The position numbers and the translations under genes were made by a program. From positions 1-17,726 of the forward strand of contig CAYXVF010000122.1 of the NCBI GenBank assembly GCA_964468125.1: 17,726 nucleotides of DNA, in the 5' to 3' direction. Source of the DNA: CAYXVF01 sp964468125 (GTDB lineage Bacteria > Myxococcota > XYA12-FULL-58-9 > CAYXVF01). This document shows positions 6,601 through 14,293 of the stretch, piece by piece (the first letter of the stretch is position 1; each line of letters opens with the position of its first letter). Below the pieces are notes generated by a model, which saw nothing but the letters and a program-made list of their open reading frames with translations, searched no databases and was not told where the DNA came from.

Positions 6601-7109
6601 AGGCAGAGCGCGGCGGGGAGGCAGAGGTTGTTCGCCGGGTCACAGAGCAATCCCGCGGGGCATTCGTCGGAGCTCTCGCAGAAGTCCGGAAACGCGCTTG
6701 CCGATACGCAGCCTCGAGTGAGCGAGTTGCAGACCTGACCCGTCGCGCAGTCGCTCGTAGCGTTGCAGAAGCCGACGAATCGATAGTCCTGTGTGCCGGG
6801 GGTGCCGCTCCAAACGCCGTGCGCGTTCGTTGGGTCCGGAAGTGTGTCGCCGGGAATTCCCAAGAGCTCGGGCACCACGCCGAGCGGCGAGCATGTGCCC
6901 TCCGCACAAACCTCGTTGCATTCACACTCAGAGTCTACGGCGCACTCGACGCAGGTATTGTCCGATGCACAGATCGGAGCGGTCGCGGGACAGTCGACGT
7001 TGGATTGGCACTCGCCGAGCTGACCCGGACCGTTCGAGCGATTGCCGCAGGCGCCGAGGGTGAGCGCCAGCACCAGCACGAGCGCCGGAGAGAATTTCGA
7101 GAGGGTCAT
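3606..7109 (-). CDS. Large Cys-rich lipoprotein with six PPC-like modules (1167 aa)
   Basis: Residues 1-20 are a lipoprotein signal with lipobox L-G-A-C, giving lipidated Cys21. Residues 34-304 hold about 40 cysteines in short repeats of the type C-x(5)-C-P-x-G-x(2)-C, as in Cys-rich surface proteins of myxobacteria. From residue 312 there are six beta-rich modules of about 125-155 aa (312-436, 444-586, 592-745, 748-876, 880-1028, 1031-1161). Each resembles the bacterial pre-peptidase C-terminal (PPC) fold, with a D-W/Y-Y/F strand and a late Y-x-L-x-V strand. Every module begins with a Cys and has a second Cys a few residues before the D-W/Y-Y/F strand (C312/C350, C444/C496, C592/C641, C748/C776, C880/C922, C1031/C1066). 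No protease or other catalytic domain is visible, so a structural, adhesive or binding role is likely. The start lies 8 nt after the stop of the upstream lipoprotein gene, indicating one transcript. Confidence 0.9.
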   Translation of the reverse strand: MTLSKFSPALVLVLALTLGACGNRSNGPGQLGECQSNVDCPATAPICASDNTCVECAVDSECECNEVCAEGTCSPLGVVPELLGIPGDTLPDPTNAHGVWSGTPGTQDYRFVGFCNATSDCATGQVCNSLTRGCVSASAFPDFCESSDECPAGLLCDPANNLCLPAALCLSTSNCCGLPDVSCQGFGDSGASLCLPVGDECTPPGPGELTSTCPQLPVIRGECLAGEFCNPDGRCVQCGCNADCEGTGFPLCDTTEGRCVGCLSDEDCSGGETCDPLVQLCRATCENNSDCPFGEFCDTQDNVCRSAQDLPCVQDNNEPNQTLSEATDGGFFLPVPVVGASLGVSELGLCPGDDFDYFTVVLERGDVLRVSGSSTTPLEADLRAIAPDRATTIDTGRISINGNEALELIANFTGTYFIGVIRAQNAGNYTLNLTRSSANPDDLCDDAFEDTNGRNDAFESATLLNDDSAPATGCTVNGPLGGSQTVQCLGNPHTICQGEADYFEIIAPVGATVIANVNGSSGDLDAILYGPFVGDEPATDTRIADSSSSIGTNERLEDSSRTGGRYYLYVFRANGNDPTYSVSVSIEAGATCVDDRFDEAEAADPLDPPSFNDVYTTASGIALQPDVNGEFMGTVDMVNVCRLDIDWYRLGLDDGAGGRLPLAADQELVVSVSGVSPGPPSNVIVLGGTDPVALEAEVNSETPSAAGQSFSVRPTGASEYYVAVRPLDLSTGPFDYVLSVTSSNPPACTPNDADDTAAGATVLTGLGGLQEGLQLCIDDVAYYQLPVGTGERVIAKVFYDPFLARVATRGFDDAVLGASAPAGEIPTTGQRDDSAVDGSGFQWLDFDLDGAAGDAYLVVYNRDRWVADYDLDVTVAPLSCTEDEFEIAPGNNRWDDAVPVVLDVDPMDGRQQRAFLGPLRVCTSSGGEQDWYSVDLAPGDRLAATFYSSPDDGQLDLNFRLPGPFGATSSGILSTIDGPESGARFVETVRYTVPEDGAVGDYLLQVQPQDPAGDDRFDNVYFLDLQVTRVCPEDPFEPSSQVSPYSLGAAADFDTIVPLSEDAALCRDEDWYAVEVPASRTVTVCLEFVHEEGDIDLFVYDALTPTGTDGLPTSLVGQSRQNIAPEVVTFTSPASEQTYYVRAALDGNEEEKNTTYRLRVVEGGSCP

Positions 7110-7117
7110 CGTATCGC

Positions 7118-8914
7118 CTAGTTGAGCATTCCGAATTCAATGCCACCGACCGGGCAGGTGTCGAGGACTTGAACTTCGCCTTGGCCTTCGCCGTCCGAGG
7201 GGAGGAGCTCTATCGTACCGCCGTCGTTCCAGACCACGTCCGCCATGCGCCAGACCTCGTTACGCTGCAGCACGCGACGGAACTCGCCGCGGGGGATTCC
7301 GTCGAGGAGGATCCGAACGATCGCATTCATGGGCTCGCTCGTCTCGTTCACGAGACCGTAGTAGTGCACGTAGAGCCGGTAGCGGGCGTTGGCAGGCGCG
7401 TCGACGTTGATGGTCTCAGGCCCAGGGCCTTTGACATCGTCGCGGTCGAGGCGAGGGTTGGGGCCCGCGTAGGGCGCACCGCCGAACCAGTTCGCGGGCT
7501 CGCAGTCTATCTCCGTCGCACAGCTCGGCCGACAATTGCGCCAGAAGCAGTCGTCCTCCGCTGAGCAGATCCGATGGTCCTCGTCGTTTGCGAGGGCGAG
7601 GTGCAGGTCGAGGTCCACATCGTCCGTGTCGCGCCAGGTCAGCTCAATGCTCAGACGCGACGCAGGAATCGCGATGACTTCGATGTCGCTCGTCTCCGAG
7701 ACGCCGCTGCGCACGCCGTCTTCGTTTTCGACGGTGAGTCGCAGGCGGTAGGTTCCCGCTACCGGTGCGCTGAAGCTCGGCGTCGCCGTGTTCAGGTCCT
7801 GTCCGTCGATCGCGGAGAGCGGAATGTCGCCCGGGGTTTCGAGGACCTCCCACGTGTAGGAGGTGATCGCGAGCCCATCCGGGTCAAAGGAGTCCGAGCC
7901 GTCGAGAAAGAAGCGGTCGAGCGGACGAATCTCGCCTTCGATGGAGCAGGGGGCTCCCGGGTCGAGAATGTCGCACTCCTTGAGCTTCGCCACCGCGGTT
8001 GGAGCTTCGCGAACGGTCGCGGTCAGTGGGATGCGCACGATCGACGCGGCCGGGTCGTTGCTTTCGAGCACGAGCGTGTCCGTGACCACGTCCTCCGTGT
8101 CGCCGGCGTTGATTCGAATCAGGAAATCCTGCTCCGAGCTGACATCACAGCCATCGAGAGCCTTATCGATGGCGAAGGGCAGCTGCACGGCCCCGGCGAT
8201 GGAGAAGTCCGTGCCCGACACCAGGCCAAAGCCCGTGTTTTCCCCGGCTGGGTTCGCATCGAAGATGAGCTGGCAGACCTTCGTGCACTCCGGCGAATCG
8301 GCTGGTGCGAGGCAGGTACCATCGTCTGGGCGGTTGCGAATCGTGACGAGCTGCGAGCCGAGACCACCGAGGGGCACGTTGCCGAAGTCGAGCGGTGCCA
8401 GGTCGCAAACGCCGCCCGTGCACTCCCCGTCGACGGGCCGACACTCACCGTTGTAGCACACCTCCAGAGTCGGTGTGCCGACGAAGACTCCTTCACCGCG
8501 TACGATGAACTCGTCGTTGAACCCGGCTTCGTCGTCGTCGCTCAGCAGCTCGAAGCTGCCTTCATCGATCACCCCATCGGCGGACGGGGAGAACTCGACG
8601 ATGAGCTCACCGTCTTCGGCCGGCCCAAGGCGCTCGGGAAAAGTGACGATGCGAAATGTCCCGCCGCTGATCGCCAGGGGGTTGAAGCCGCTGATGTTGA
8701 GCCCCGCGGTGCCCCGGTTGCGAACGGTAAAGCGCGCGGTTTCGACGCCGAAGAGGGGGACCTGTCCGAGATCGAGCCCGGCGGGGCTCTCGACTCCTAC
8801 CTGTCCGGTGCCCGCGACCGGTTCGATGAAGATCCGGGGGCGTTGGGGGGTGAGCTCCGAGCTGCCGCAGGCGGTAACCAGCGCGATGACGAGCGCGGCG
8901 ATGATCGAGCGCAT
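7118..8914 (-). CDS. Lipoprotein with ASH-like, PKD-like and YfaP/DUF2135-like domains (598 aa)
   Basis: The start at 8914 has GGAG six bases upstream and gives a lipoprotein signal ending V-T-A-C (Cys16); an upstream in-frame ATG at 8965 would bury the signal and is rejected. Residues about 47-142 (LDLGQVPLFG...FTVRNRG) and 172-300 (LDFGNVPLGG...) are choice-of-anchor-D/ASH-type beta domains. Residues about 305-415 resemble a PKD domain, with FFLDGSDSFDPDG and a final TYRLRLTVEN strand. Residues about 420-575 (LTWRDTDDVDLDLHL and later YRLYVHYYG) resemble the YfaP/DUF2135 domain, with a Cys- and Trp-rich insertion around 450-477. No catalytic motif is seen. It is the first gene of the lipoprotein pair and is probably anchored in the outer membrane; the partners may act together. 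Confidence 0.87.
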   Translation of the reverse strand: MRSIIAALVIALVTACGSSELTPQRPRIFIEPVAGTGQVGVESPAGLDLGQVPLFGVETARFTVRNRGTAGLNISGFNPLAISGGTFRIVTFPERLGPAEDGELIVEFSPSADGVIDEGSFELLSDDDEAGFNDEFIVRGEGVFVGTPTLEVCYNGECRPVDGECTGGVCDLAPLDFGNVPLGGLGSQLVTIRNRPDDGTCLAPADSPECTKVCQLIFDANPAGENTGFGLVSGTDFSIAGAVQLPFAIDKALDGCDVSSEQDFLIRINAGDTEDVVTDTLVLESNDPAASIVRIPLTATVREAPTAVAKLKECDILDPGAPCSIEGEIRPLDRFFLDGSDSFDPDGLAITSYTWEVLETPGDIPLSAIDGQDLNTATPSFSAPVAGTYRLRLTVENEDGVRSGVSETSDIEVIAIPASRLSIELTWRDTDDVDLDLHLALANDEDHRICSAEDDCFWRNCRPSCATEIDCEPANWFGGAPYAGPNPRLDRDDVKGPGPETINVDAPANARYRLYVHYYGLVNETSEPMNAIVRILLDGIPRGEFRRVLQRNEVWRMADVVWNDGGTIELLPSDGEGQGEVQVLDTCPVGGIEFGMLN

Positions 8915-9157
8915 CAAATCTCCATCAGAGGTGGGCCCTCTTACGAGTGGCAAAAGTGCCCTCATGCGGGCGTGTTGGCAAGGCGTGGGGCGGGCCAGAT
9001 TGCGTCCTGCGAGCGCTCCGGTGCTTTTCCACGGCCCGTCTTCGCCCGGTGCAAATCGCGCAACTACGGGACATTGCGGCCGATAGAGGGAGCAGACGTT
9101 CGGTCGATGGTGGCTGGTTCACGCACGTCTTTCTCGACCCGCACTGAAGAGGTAAGC
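8915..9157. other. Divergent intergenic region between lipoprotein operon and thiL
   Basis: These 243 bp separate two divergent transcription units and must contain both promoters. No convincing -35/-10 or -24/-12 pair was found on either strand. A small inverted repeat, GGCA-AAAG-TGCC, lies near 8949-8960. No short ORF with a ribosome site is apparent. Confidence 0.6.
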
Positions 9158-10165
9158 ATGAGCGCGTCCGTGAGTATTCAAAGACGAGTTTCGACGGTGG
9201 GCGAGGTCGGTGAGTTTGGCCTGATCGACTACCTGAAGCGGCGCCTCGGGCGCGCAACGGACGGGGTCTTGGTCGGTGTTGGCGACGACGCGGCGGTCCT
9301 GACGCAGGTCGGGCCTGGCGCGGTGCTGACCACCGACTGCCTCGTGGAACGCGAGGACTTCGATTTCCAATACACGAGCTGGGAGGACGTCGGTCACAAG
9401 GCCGCAGCGGTGAATCTCTCCGATCTCGCGGCGATGGGGGCCGAACCCCGTGGTCTGCTCCTGTCGGTCGCCTTGCGCGGTACCGACATGTTCAGGGAGT
9501 TCGTTGACCTGGTCGACGGTTTCGTGGAGCTCGCTCGAAAGTACAATACGCCGTTGGTCGGAGGGGACATCTCGAAGACCGATGGCCCGCTGGTCGTGAG
9601 TGTGACCGCGGTGGGAGAGCTCGACCCCTCCCGGGTGCTGCGACGCCATTTTGGTCAGCGGGGCGACGTCATCGTCGCCACCGGGACCCTCGGTGGATCC
9701 GCGGCGGGCATGTTCCTGCTGCAGCAGGGTCGTCGGCGCCCCGCGTCTCTCATCAAACGCCATCTCAGGCCCCAGCCGCAGCTCAAGCTCGCCGCCGAGC
9801 TCGCGCAGCTCGATGGAATCCACGCATGCGCGGACGCGTCGGACGGCCTCGCCCGTGACGCGCTCCTGCTCCCCCGCCCCGGCTTGGGGGCGCGCATCGA
9901 AGTCGCGAAGATTCCCGTGGCCCAAGAGGTGCGCACCGTGGCGCAGGAAATGGGACAACCGTCCTGGGAGCTCGCCCTCACCGGTGGGGAGGACTTTGAG
10001 TTGCTGCTCGCCGTGGACCCGGAAAGCGTGGAGGCGGTGAAAGCCGTCGGCAGCAAACACCGGGTTCGGATGAGCGTGGTGGGGGAGATCGTCGATGAGC
10101 CGGGTCTCGAGCTGCTCGGTGCTCCTGCGGATTATCAGGTCGAGGGTTTCGACCACTTTCGCTGA
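9158..10165 (+). CDS. thiL: Thiamine-monophosphate kinase ThiL
   Basis: ThiL phosphorylates thiamine monophosphate with ATP to give thiamine diphosphate, the last step of cofactor synthesis, in the cytoplasm. The 335-aa length is normal. Family motifs are in order: GEFGLIDYL (18-26), GVGDDAAV (40-47), TTD (58-60), the AAVNLSDLAAMGAEP segment (83-97), GGDIS (135-139), DASDGL (226-231) and TGGEDFELL (275-283). The Asp-rich metal and ATP sites are intact. The start is supported by AAGAGGT 5 nt before the ATG; the frame continues open far upstream, but only as a shadow of the antisense lipoprotein gene. The chemosensory operon begins only 15 nt downstream in the same direction, so thiL is probably its first gene or shares its promoter. 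Confidence 0.95.
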   Translation: MSASVSIQRRVSTVGEVGEFGLIDYLKRRLGRATDGVLVGVGDDAAVLTQVGPGAVLTTDCLVEREDFDFQYTSWEDVGHKAAAVNLSDLAAMGAEPRGLLLSVALRGTDMFREFVDLVDGFVELARKYNTPLVGGDISKTDGPLVVSVTAVGELDPSRVLRRHFGQRGDVIVATGTLGGSAAGMFLLQQGRRRPASLIKRHLRPQPQLKLAAELAQLDGIHACADASDGLARDALLLPRPGLGARIEVAKIPVAQEVRTVAQEMGQPSWELALTGGEDFELLLAVDPESVEAVKAVGSKHRVRMSVVGEIVDEPGLELLGAPADYQVEGFDHFR

Positions 10166-10180
10166 GAGCGGCTCACTAAA

Positions 10181-11512
10181 TTGACGGCTCCCCGGGTTCC
10201 GGGGGACACTCCGGCGGTGCAGTCGTCGATCGACAGAAGGCTCATCACCGCCTTTTTCGTCGTATCCCTACTGAGCGGTATCGTCCCCCTGGTTCTTCAG
10301 GAGGTGATGGACGAGCGCGTTTGGGTGATCGTCTTGACGGTGGTGACGGTCCTCTTTGTGGGGATCGGAGTCGGCGCGACTCTCGCTCGCCGTCTCTCCG
10401 GAGATCTCCGCGCACTGTCGACCTTTGCGTCTCGCGTCTCGCGCGGTGACCTCTCACAGTATGCACGTTTTGAGCGACCGCAGGCGAGCGTCGACGAGGT
10501 CGGGGCGCTGGCAAACTCGATCAACTACATGCTCGAGAACCTGCGCGAGCTCGTGAGCCACATTCAGCGCACCTCGCGCGCGGTTGCTGACTCCGCAAAC
10601 GACCTCTCGAGTACGGCCGAGGGGGTCAATGCCTCTACGGAAGGTGTGATCACCTCGATTCAAAACATCGCCGAAGGTGCCGAGCTTCAAACCCAGCTCG
10701 TCGAGCGGGCGAGTCGCATCATCACCCTGATGGCGGAGGGGATCGAACGCACTACGACCGCCGCGGAGGACGCCGCCGTCGCCTCGAATGAAACGGCGCA
10801 TGTCTCCCAGTCCGGTGGCGAGGTGGGGAGACTCGCCGTCGACAAGCTGCGCAAGGTCTTCGAGAAGATCGAATCGACGGGGCAGCGGGTCGAGCGCTTC
10901 GGTGAGAAGTCGAAAGAGATTTCCCAGATCATCGAGGTGATCACCAAGCTCGCGCAGCAGACGAACCTCCTCGCGCTCAACGCGGCGATCGAAGCCGCGC
11001 GCGCGGGGGAGTACGGCCGGGGCTTCGCGGTCGTCGCCGAAGAAATCCGAAAGCTCGCGGAGAACAGCTCGGAGAGTGCTGATCAGATCGCACTGCTGAT
11101 CAACGAGAGTCTCACCGAATCCAACGGCGCGGTCATCGCCATGCGCGAATCCACCCAAGAGCTCGCCGAGGGTCGGGAGGACATGAATTCGATCATCCGT
11201 TCCCTCGAAAACATCACCGTGACCGCGCTAAAAGGTGCCGCCGTGGTCAACCAGATCACGCGCATCACCCGCGAGCAGTTTGAGGGCGCGAAGGAGATGG
11301 TTGGCGCCATCGAGGATATTTCCAAGGTGGCGCAGGGCAACGCAGACACGAGCGTGCAGGTCTCCGAAGCGATCGATCGGCAGACCGCGTCGATGCAGGC
11401 GATGACCTCGAGTGCGGTCGAGTTGACGAACCTGTCCCACGAGCTCGAGGCGGTCGTGACCCGCTTTCAGCTCGCCGGGGACCGCAGCGCTCTGCCTAGA
11501 GGATCTGGCTGA
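10181..11512 (+). CDS. Methyl-accepting chemotaxis protein with minimal periplasmic loop
   Basis: The 443-aa protein has two transmembrane helices (about 21-40 and 47-70) joined by only about six residues (EVMDER), so there is no periplasmic ligand domain. A HAMP region (about 70-125) follows, then a long coiled-coil signalling domain. The conserved hairpin tip covers about 247-295 (LAQQTNLLALNAAIEAARAG, then EYGRGFAVVAEEIRKLAENS), where CheA and CheW bind. No C-terminal CheR-tethering pentapeptide is present. The start is uncertain: a TTG at 10181, 15 nt after thiL, is used here. A GTG at 10217 is also possible. The ATG at 10307 is preceded by AGGAGG but spaced only 2 nt, and would delete the first helix. 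The stop overlaps the cheW start by one base. Confidence 0.92.
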   Translation: MTAPRVPGDTPAVQSSIDRRLITAFFVVSLLSGIVPLVLQEVMDERVWVIVLTVVTVLFVGIGVGATLARRLSGDLRALSTFASRVSRGDLSQYARFERPQASVDEVGALANSINYMLENLRELVSHIQRTSRAVADSANDLSSTAEGVNASTEGVITSIQNIAEGAELQTQLVERASRIITLMAEGIERTTTAAEDAAVASNETAHVSQSGGEVGRLAVDKLRKVFEKIESTGQRVERFGEKSKEISQIIEVITKLAQQTNLLALNAAIEAARAGEYGRGFAVVAEEIRKLAENSSESADQIALLINESLTESNGAVIAMRESTQELAEGREDMNSIIRSLENITVTALKGAAVVNQITRITREQFEGAKEMVGAIEDISKVAQGNADTSVQVSEAIDRQTASMQAMTSSAVELTNLSHELEAVVTRFQLAGDRSALPRGSG

Positions 11513-11982
11513 TGGGACAGGTCTTACTCTTCGAGCTAGGTGACGGTGAGAGCATCGGCACCTTCGGAATCGACGTGGGAAATGTGTGGCAGGTCTTCGA
11601 GCCGACGCAGATCAAAGAGGTGCCACTGTGCCGTCCGACCGTCGAGGGAATCATCAGCCACGGGGGCCGTATCGTCACCGTAGTCGACCCCAGTCCCATT
11701 CTCGGCTACCGGCCGCAGGACGGCGACGTTCGCCAGGTCGTCATCGTTCGTGACGAGGTTAGGGCTCTTGGAAACTTGGGCTTGAAAGTGTCCCGGATTC
11801 GTCAGATTGTGGATATGTCGACGATGTCAGGAGCAGACGTACCCTCCGGACCGTACGTGCAGCGCACCGTCCAGTCCGGCACTCGTCTGATCCACATCAT
11901 CGATGTAGTCGCATTCATGAATGGGCTGGGACGAGAATTTGGACCCGCGCCTGACGCGGCGACACGCGAAGGAGTTACCTGA
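11512..11982 (+). CDS. cheW: Chemotaxis adaptor protein CheW
   Basis: This 156-aa single-domain protein is a CheW-type adaptor linking the receptor tip to the CheA kinase in the cytoplasm. The N-terminal FELGDGESIGTFGIDVGNV strand pattern and the central EGIISHGGRIVTVVDPSPIL segment, corresponding to the usual G-x(2)-N-x-R-G-x-V-x(2)-V-D-L region, identify the family. The C-terminal LIHIIDVVAFM strand also fits. The common Asn-x-Arg-Gly is replaced by His-Gly-Gly-Arg. Its ATG overlaps the MCP stop (TGATG), and its own TGA overlaps the ATG of cheY, which implies translational coupling. AGAGGA upstream serves as ribosome site. Confidence 0.9.
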   Translation: MGQVLLFELGDGESIGTFGIDVGNVWQVFEPTQIKEVPLCRPTVEGIISHGGRIVTVVDPSPILGYRPQDGDVRQVVIVRDEVRALGNLGLKVSRIRQIVDMSTMSGADVPSGPYVQRTVQSGTRLIHIIDVVAFMNGLGREFGPAPDAATREGVT

Positions 11983-12356
11983 TGAGCGCGACCAGAGTGT
12001 TGATCGTCGACGATGCGATCTTCATGCGGAACATGCTCAAAGACATCTTCAGTGGTGACGACTTCGAGGTGGTCGGCGAAGCCGCGAATGGCGTCGAGGC
12101 GGTCGAGAAGTACAACGAGCTCAAACCCGACCTCACCACGATGGATATCGTGATGCCGTTCAAGAGTGGCATCGAGGCCACCAAGGAGATCCTTGCGGTA
12201 GACAAGGACGCCGTGATCGTCATGTGCAGCGCGCTCGGGCAAGAGTCGCTCGTCATGGAGGCGATCGAGGCGGGCGCGGCGGATTTCGTGGTCAAGCCCT
12301 TCAAGTCGGAAGACGTCCAGCGCGTGGTGCAGAAGGTTCTCGCCAACCGCGGCTGA
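11982..12356 (+). CDS. cheY: Single-domain response regulator CheY
   Basis: This 124-aa receiver domain has no output domain. The acidic pocket is Asp10-Asp11, the phosphorylation site is Asp55 (TTMDIVMP), the switch residue is Ser83 (VMCSALGQ) and the conserved lysine is Lys105 (VVKPF). It is expected to be phosphorylated by the CheA encoded 20 bp downstream and to carry the signal to a motor or another effector. AAGGAG lies 7 nt upstream of the ATG, which overlaps the cheW stop codon. The CheC-type protein encoded after cheA would be its phosphatase. The output target cannot be told from this window, since no flagellar or pilus gene is present. Confidence 0.93.
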   Translation: MSATRVLIVDDAIFMRNMLKDIFSGDDFEVVGEAANGVEAVEKYNELKPDLTTMDIVMPFKSGIEATKEILAVDKDAVIVMCSALGQESLVMEAIEAGAADFVVKPFKSEDVQRVVQKVLANRG

Positions 12357-12376
12357 GCCGCTACCGAAGTCTCTCC

Positions 12377-14293
12377 ATGAACATGGACAAATACCGCGCG
12401 CTCTTCATCGAGGAGAGCCGGGATCATTTGTCCGAGCTTTCTCGTCTGCTCACCGGTCTCGAGAAGGACACCGCTCCGTCGCAGACGATCGATGAGTGCT
12501 TTCGTCACATTCACTCGGTCAAGGGCATGGCGGCCTCGATGGGTTACGACCCGATCGCGAATCTCGCCCATCGCTTCGAGGACGGAGTGGACGTCTATCG
12601 CGAGCGGGGGCAGGCCCCTCCGACAGACACGGTCGATCTGTTCTTGAGAGCCGTCGATGCACTCACGGACCAAGTCGAAGCGATCGCGGGCAAGCGATCC
12701 CTCGACCAGTACATCGATCTGCTCCACGAGCTGAACCGGGTGCTTCGTGGAGGCGTCGAGTCGGCGCCCAAAAGCCCCACCTCGCCCGTGCCGGCGCCCC
12801 CTCCGTCGAATGGGCAGACGACACTCATCGTTGAGCTCGAGGGAGAGACGAGCGCACCGTCGGTGCGCGCATTCCTGGTGCATCGGAAGCTCGAGTCGAT
12901 GGCAACGGTCGTGAAGAGCGAGCCGCCACTGGAAGTCATTCGAGCGGGTGCGCTGGAAGGACGAACAGTTCGCTTCTTCTTGGAAGGGGAGCTCGATGCA
13001 GGGGCCATCATCGAAGCAGCGCGCTCTGTGCCCGACGTGCGCGCGGCGAGCCTCGAGACCCGTGCCCCTGAGGCGGCCGCTCCCCCCGAGCGAGCCACGA
13101 CTCCGGATGCAGCAGAGTCGAAGCGTGGACGGTCCGCCGATGGTGCAACCGTGCGCGTGCGTGTGGATATCCTCGACCGCCTGATCGACGGGGTGGGTGA
13201 GCTGTTCATCGTCCGCGAGCAACTCAGGAATCTGCTCGACGAGAGTGCAGACCCTGAGTTGCGAACGGTTTTGGGGGGCCTTGAGAGTCGGATCCGCGAG
13301 CTTCACGGAGAGGTGCTCGCGGTACGCATGACACCTCTGCGGACGCTCACCGATCGATACCCTCGGATCGTACGCGACCTCGCCCGCACCCTCGGCAAAG
13401 AGGTGGAGATGATTGTCGTTGGAGACGAGATCGAGCTCGACCGAGCGATTCTGGAGGCCCTGGACACTCCTTTTCTCCATACTCTCCGTAACGCGGTCGA
13501 TCACGGAATCGAGGCGCCGGGAGAACGTGCCGACCTGCGCAAGGGTTCCCCGGCAAAGCTCTCTCTGACCGCGAGTCGCGACCGGGATACGGTGGTGGTC
13601 GCGATCGCCGATGACGGGCGTGGGCTAGACGCGGATGCGCTCCGAAAGGTGGCACTCGAGCGCGGACTGCTGAGTGAGGAGCAGGCCGAGCAACTCACGG
13701 CGCGCGAGGCGCACTTTCTGATCTGTTTGCCCGGCTTCTCTACCAAATCGAAAGTGAGTGACGTATCTGGCCGAGGCGTGGGCATGGACGTCGTTCGTGC
13801 AAAGATCGAGGGGCTGAGCGGCACGCTCGACATCGAATCGGAGCGCGGTAAGGGAACCCGTTTCATCTTCCGATTGCCCCTGACCCTCGCGATCATCAAC
13901 GCGCTCTTGATCGAGGCGGCGGGGCAGATCTTTGCGATCCCGGTCGCAAAAGTGGTCGCCGTACGCGAGGTTGGAGACGATGGCGTCGATGAAGCGGGTG
14001 GTGCGCGCTATTTGAGCTTTCGTCATGCCCTCGCGCCGATCTATCCGCTGGCGGAGGTCTTGGACCTTGGAATGCAAAAAGAGCAGGAGCAGGTCGTCGT
14101 GTTCGAGGACGGTCGGGACCTGGCGGCGTTCGCGGTCGAACGTATCGTTGGATATCAAGAGGTCGTCGTGAAGCCCTTGGGCGAGCCCCTCGATCGCCTC
14201 GAGTGGTTCTCTGGCGCGACCATTCTCGGGGATGGGGAGCCGATTCTGATTCTGGACCTGGTCAAGCTGCTGCGCTCGAGGATGCTGCAATGA
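12377..14293 (+). CDS. cheA: Chemotaxis histidine kinase CheA
   Basis: The 638-aa protein has the CheA domain order. P1 (1-125) contains the phospho-acceptor His46 in HIHSVKG. A P2-like alpha/beta region (about 148-228) would dock CheY. A Pro/Ala-rich linker leads to the P3 dimerisation helices (about 258-320, VDILDRLIDGVGELFIVREQ). P4 is the ATPase, with N box HTLRNAVDHGIE (368-379), G1 DDGRGLD (412-418) and G2 SGRGVGMDVV (464-473). P5 is the CheW-like C-terminus (about 500-638). All catalytic motifs are intact. The start is placed at ATG 12377, because the sequence from there gives a complete P1; an in-frame ATG two codons later is equally possible. No strong ribosome site is present, so translation may depend on cheY. 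The stop overlaps the next gene as ATGA. Confidence 0.95.
   Translation: MNMDKYRALFIEESRDHLSELSRLLTGLEKDTAPSQTIDECFRHIHSVKGMAASMGYDPIANLAHRFEDGVDVYRERGQAPPTDTVDLFLRAVDALTDQVEAIAGKRSLDQYIDLLHELNRVLRGGVESAPKSPTSPVPAPPPSNGQTTLIVELEGETSAPSVRAFLVHRKLESMATVVKSEPPLEVIRAGALEGRTVRFFLEGELDAGAIIEAARSVPDVRAASLETRAPEAAAPPERATTPDAAESKRGRSADGATVRVRVDILDRLIDGVGELFIVREQLRNLLDESADPELRTVLGGLESRIRELHGEVLAVRMTPLRTLTDRYPRIVRDLARTLGKEVEMIVVGDEIELDRAILEALDTPFLHTLRNAVDHGIEAPGERADLRKGSPAKLSLTASRDRDTVVVAIADDGRGLDADALRKVALERGLLSEEQAEQLTAREAHFLICLPGFSTKSKVSDVSGRGVGMDVVRAKIEGLSGTLDIESERGKGTRFIFRLPLTLAIINALLIEAAGQIFAIPVAKVVAVREVGDDGVDEAGGARYLSFRHALAPIYPLAEVLDLGMQKEQEQVVVFEDGRDLAAFAVERIVGYQEVVVKPLGEPLDRLEWFSGATILGDGEPILILDLVKLLRSRMLQ

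Noticed and set aside
7574..9157. A long plus-strand open frame running into thiL, opposite the 598-aa lipoprotein gene
   Set aside because: Its translation has no recognisable domain before residue 529, whereas the minus strand encodes a lipoprotein signal and several known beta domains. thiL has its own ribosome site at 9158. The open frame is a GC-rich shadow.
10307..11512. Internal MCP start at ATG 10307 behind AGGAGG
   Set aside because: Spacing is only 2 nt, and this start would remove the first membrane helix, whose hydrophobic sequence is clearly maintained. It is kept only as an alternative.
11975..13504. A 509-aa minus-strand open frame opposite cheY and cheA
   Set aside because: The plus strand encodes receiver and CheA domains with all key residues. 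The antisense frame is low-complexity and has no domain or ribosome site.
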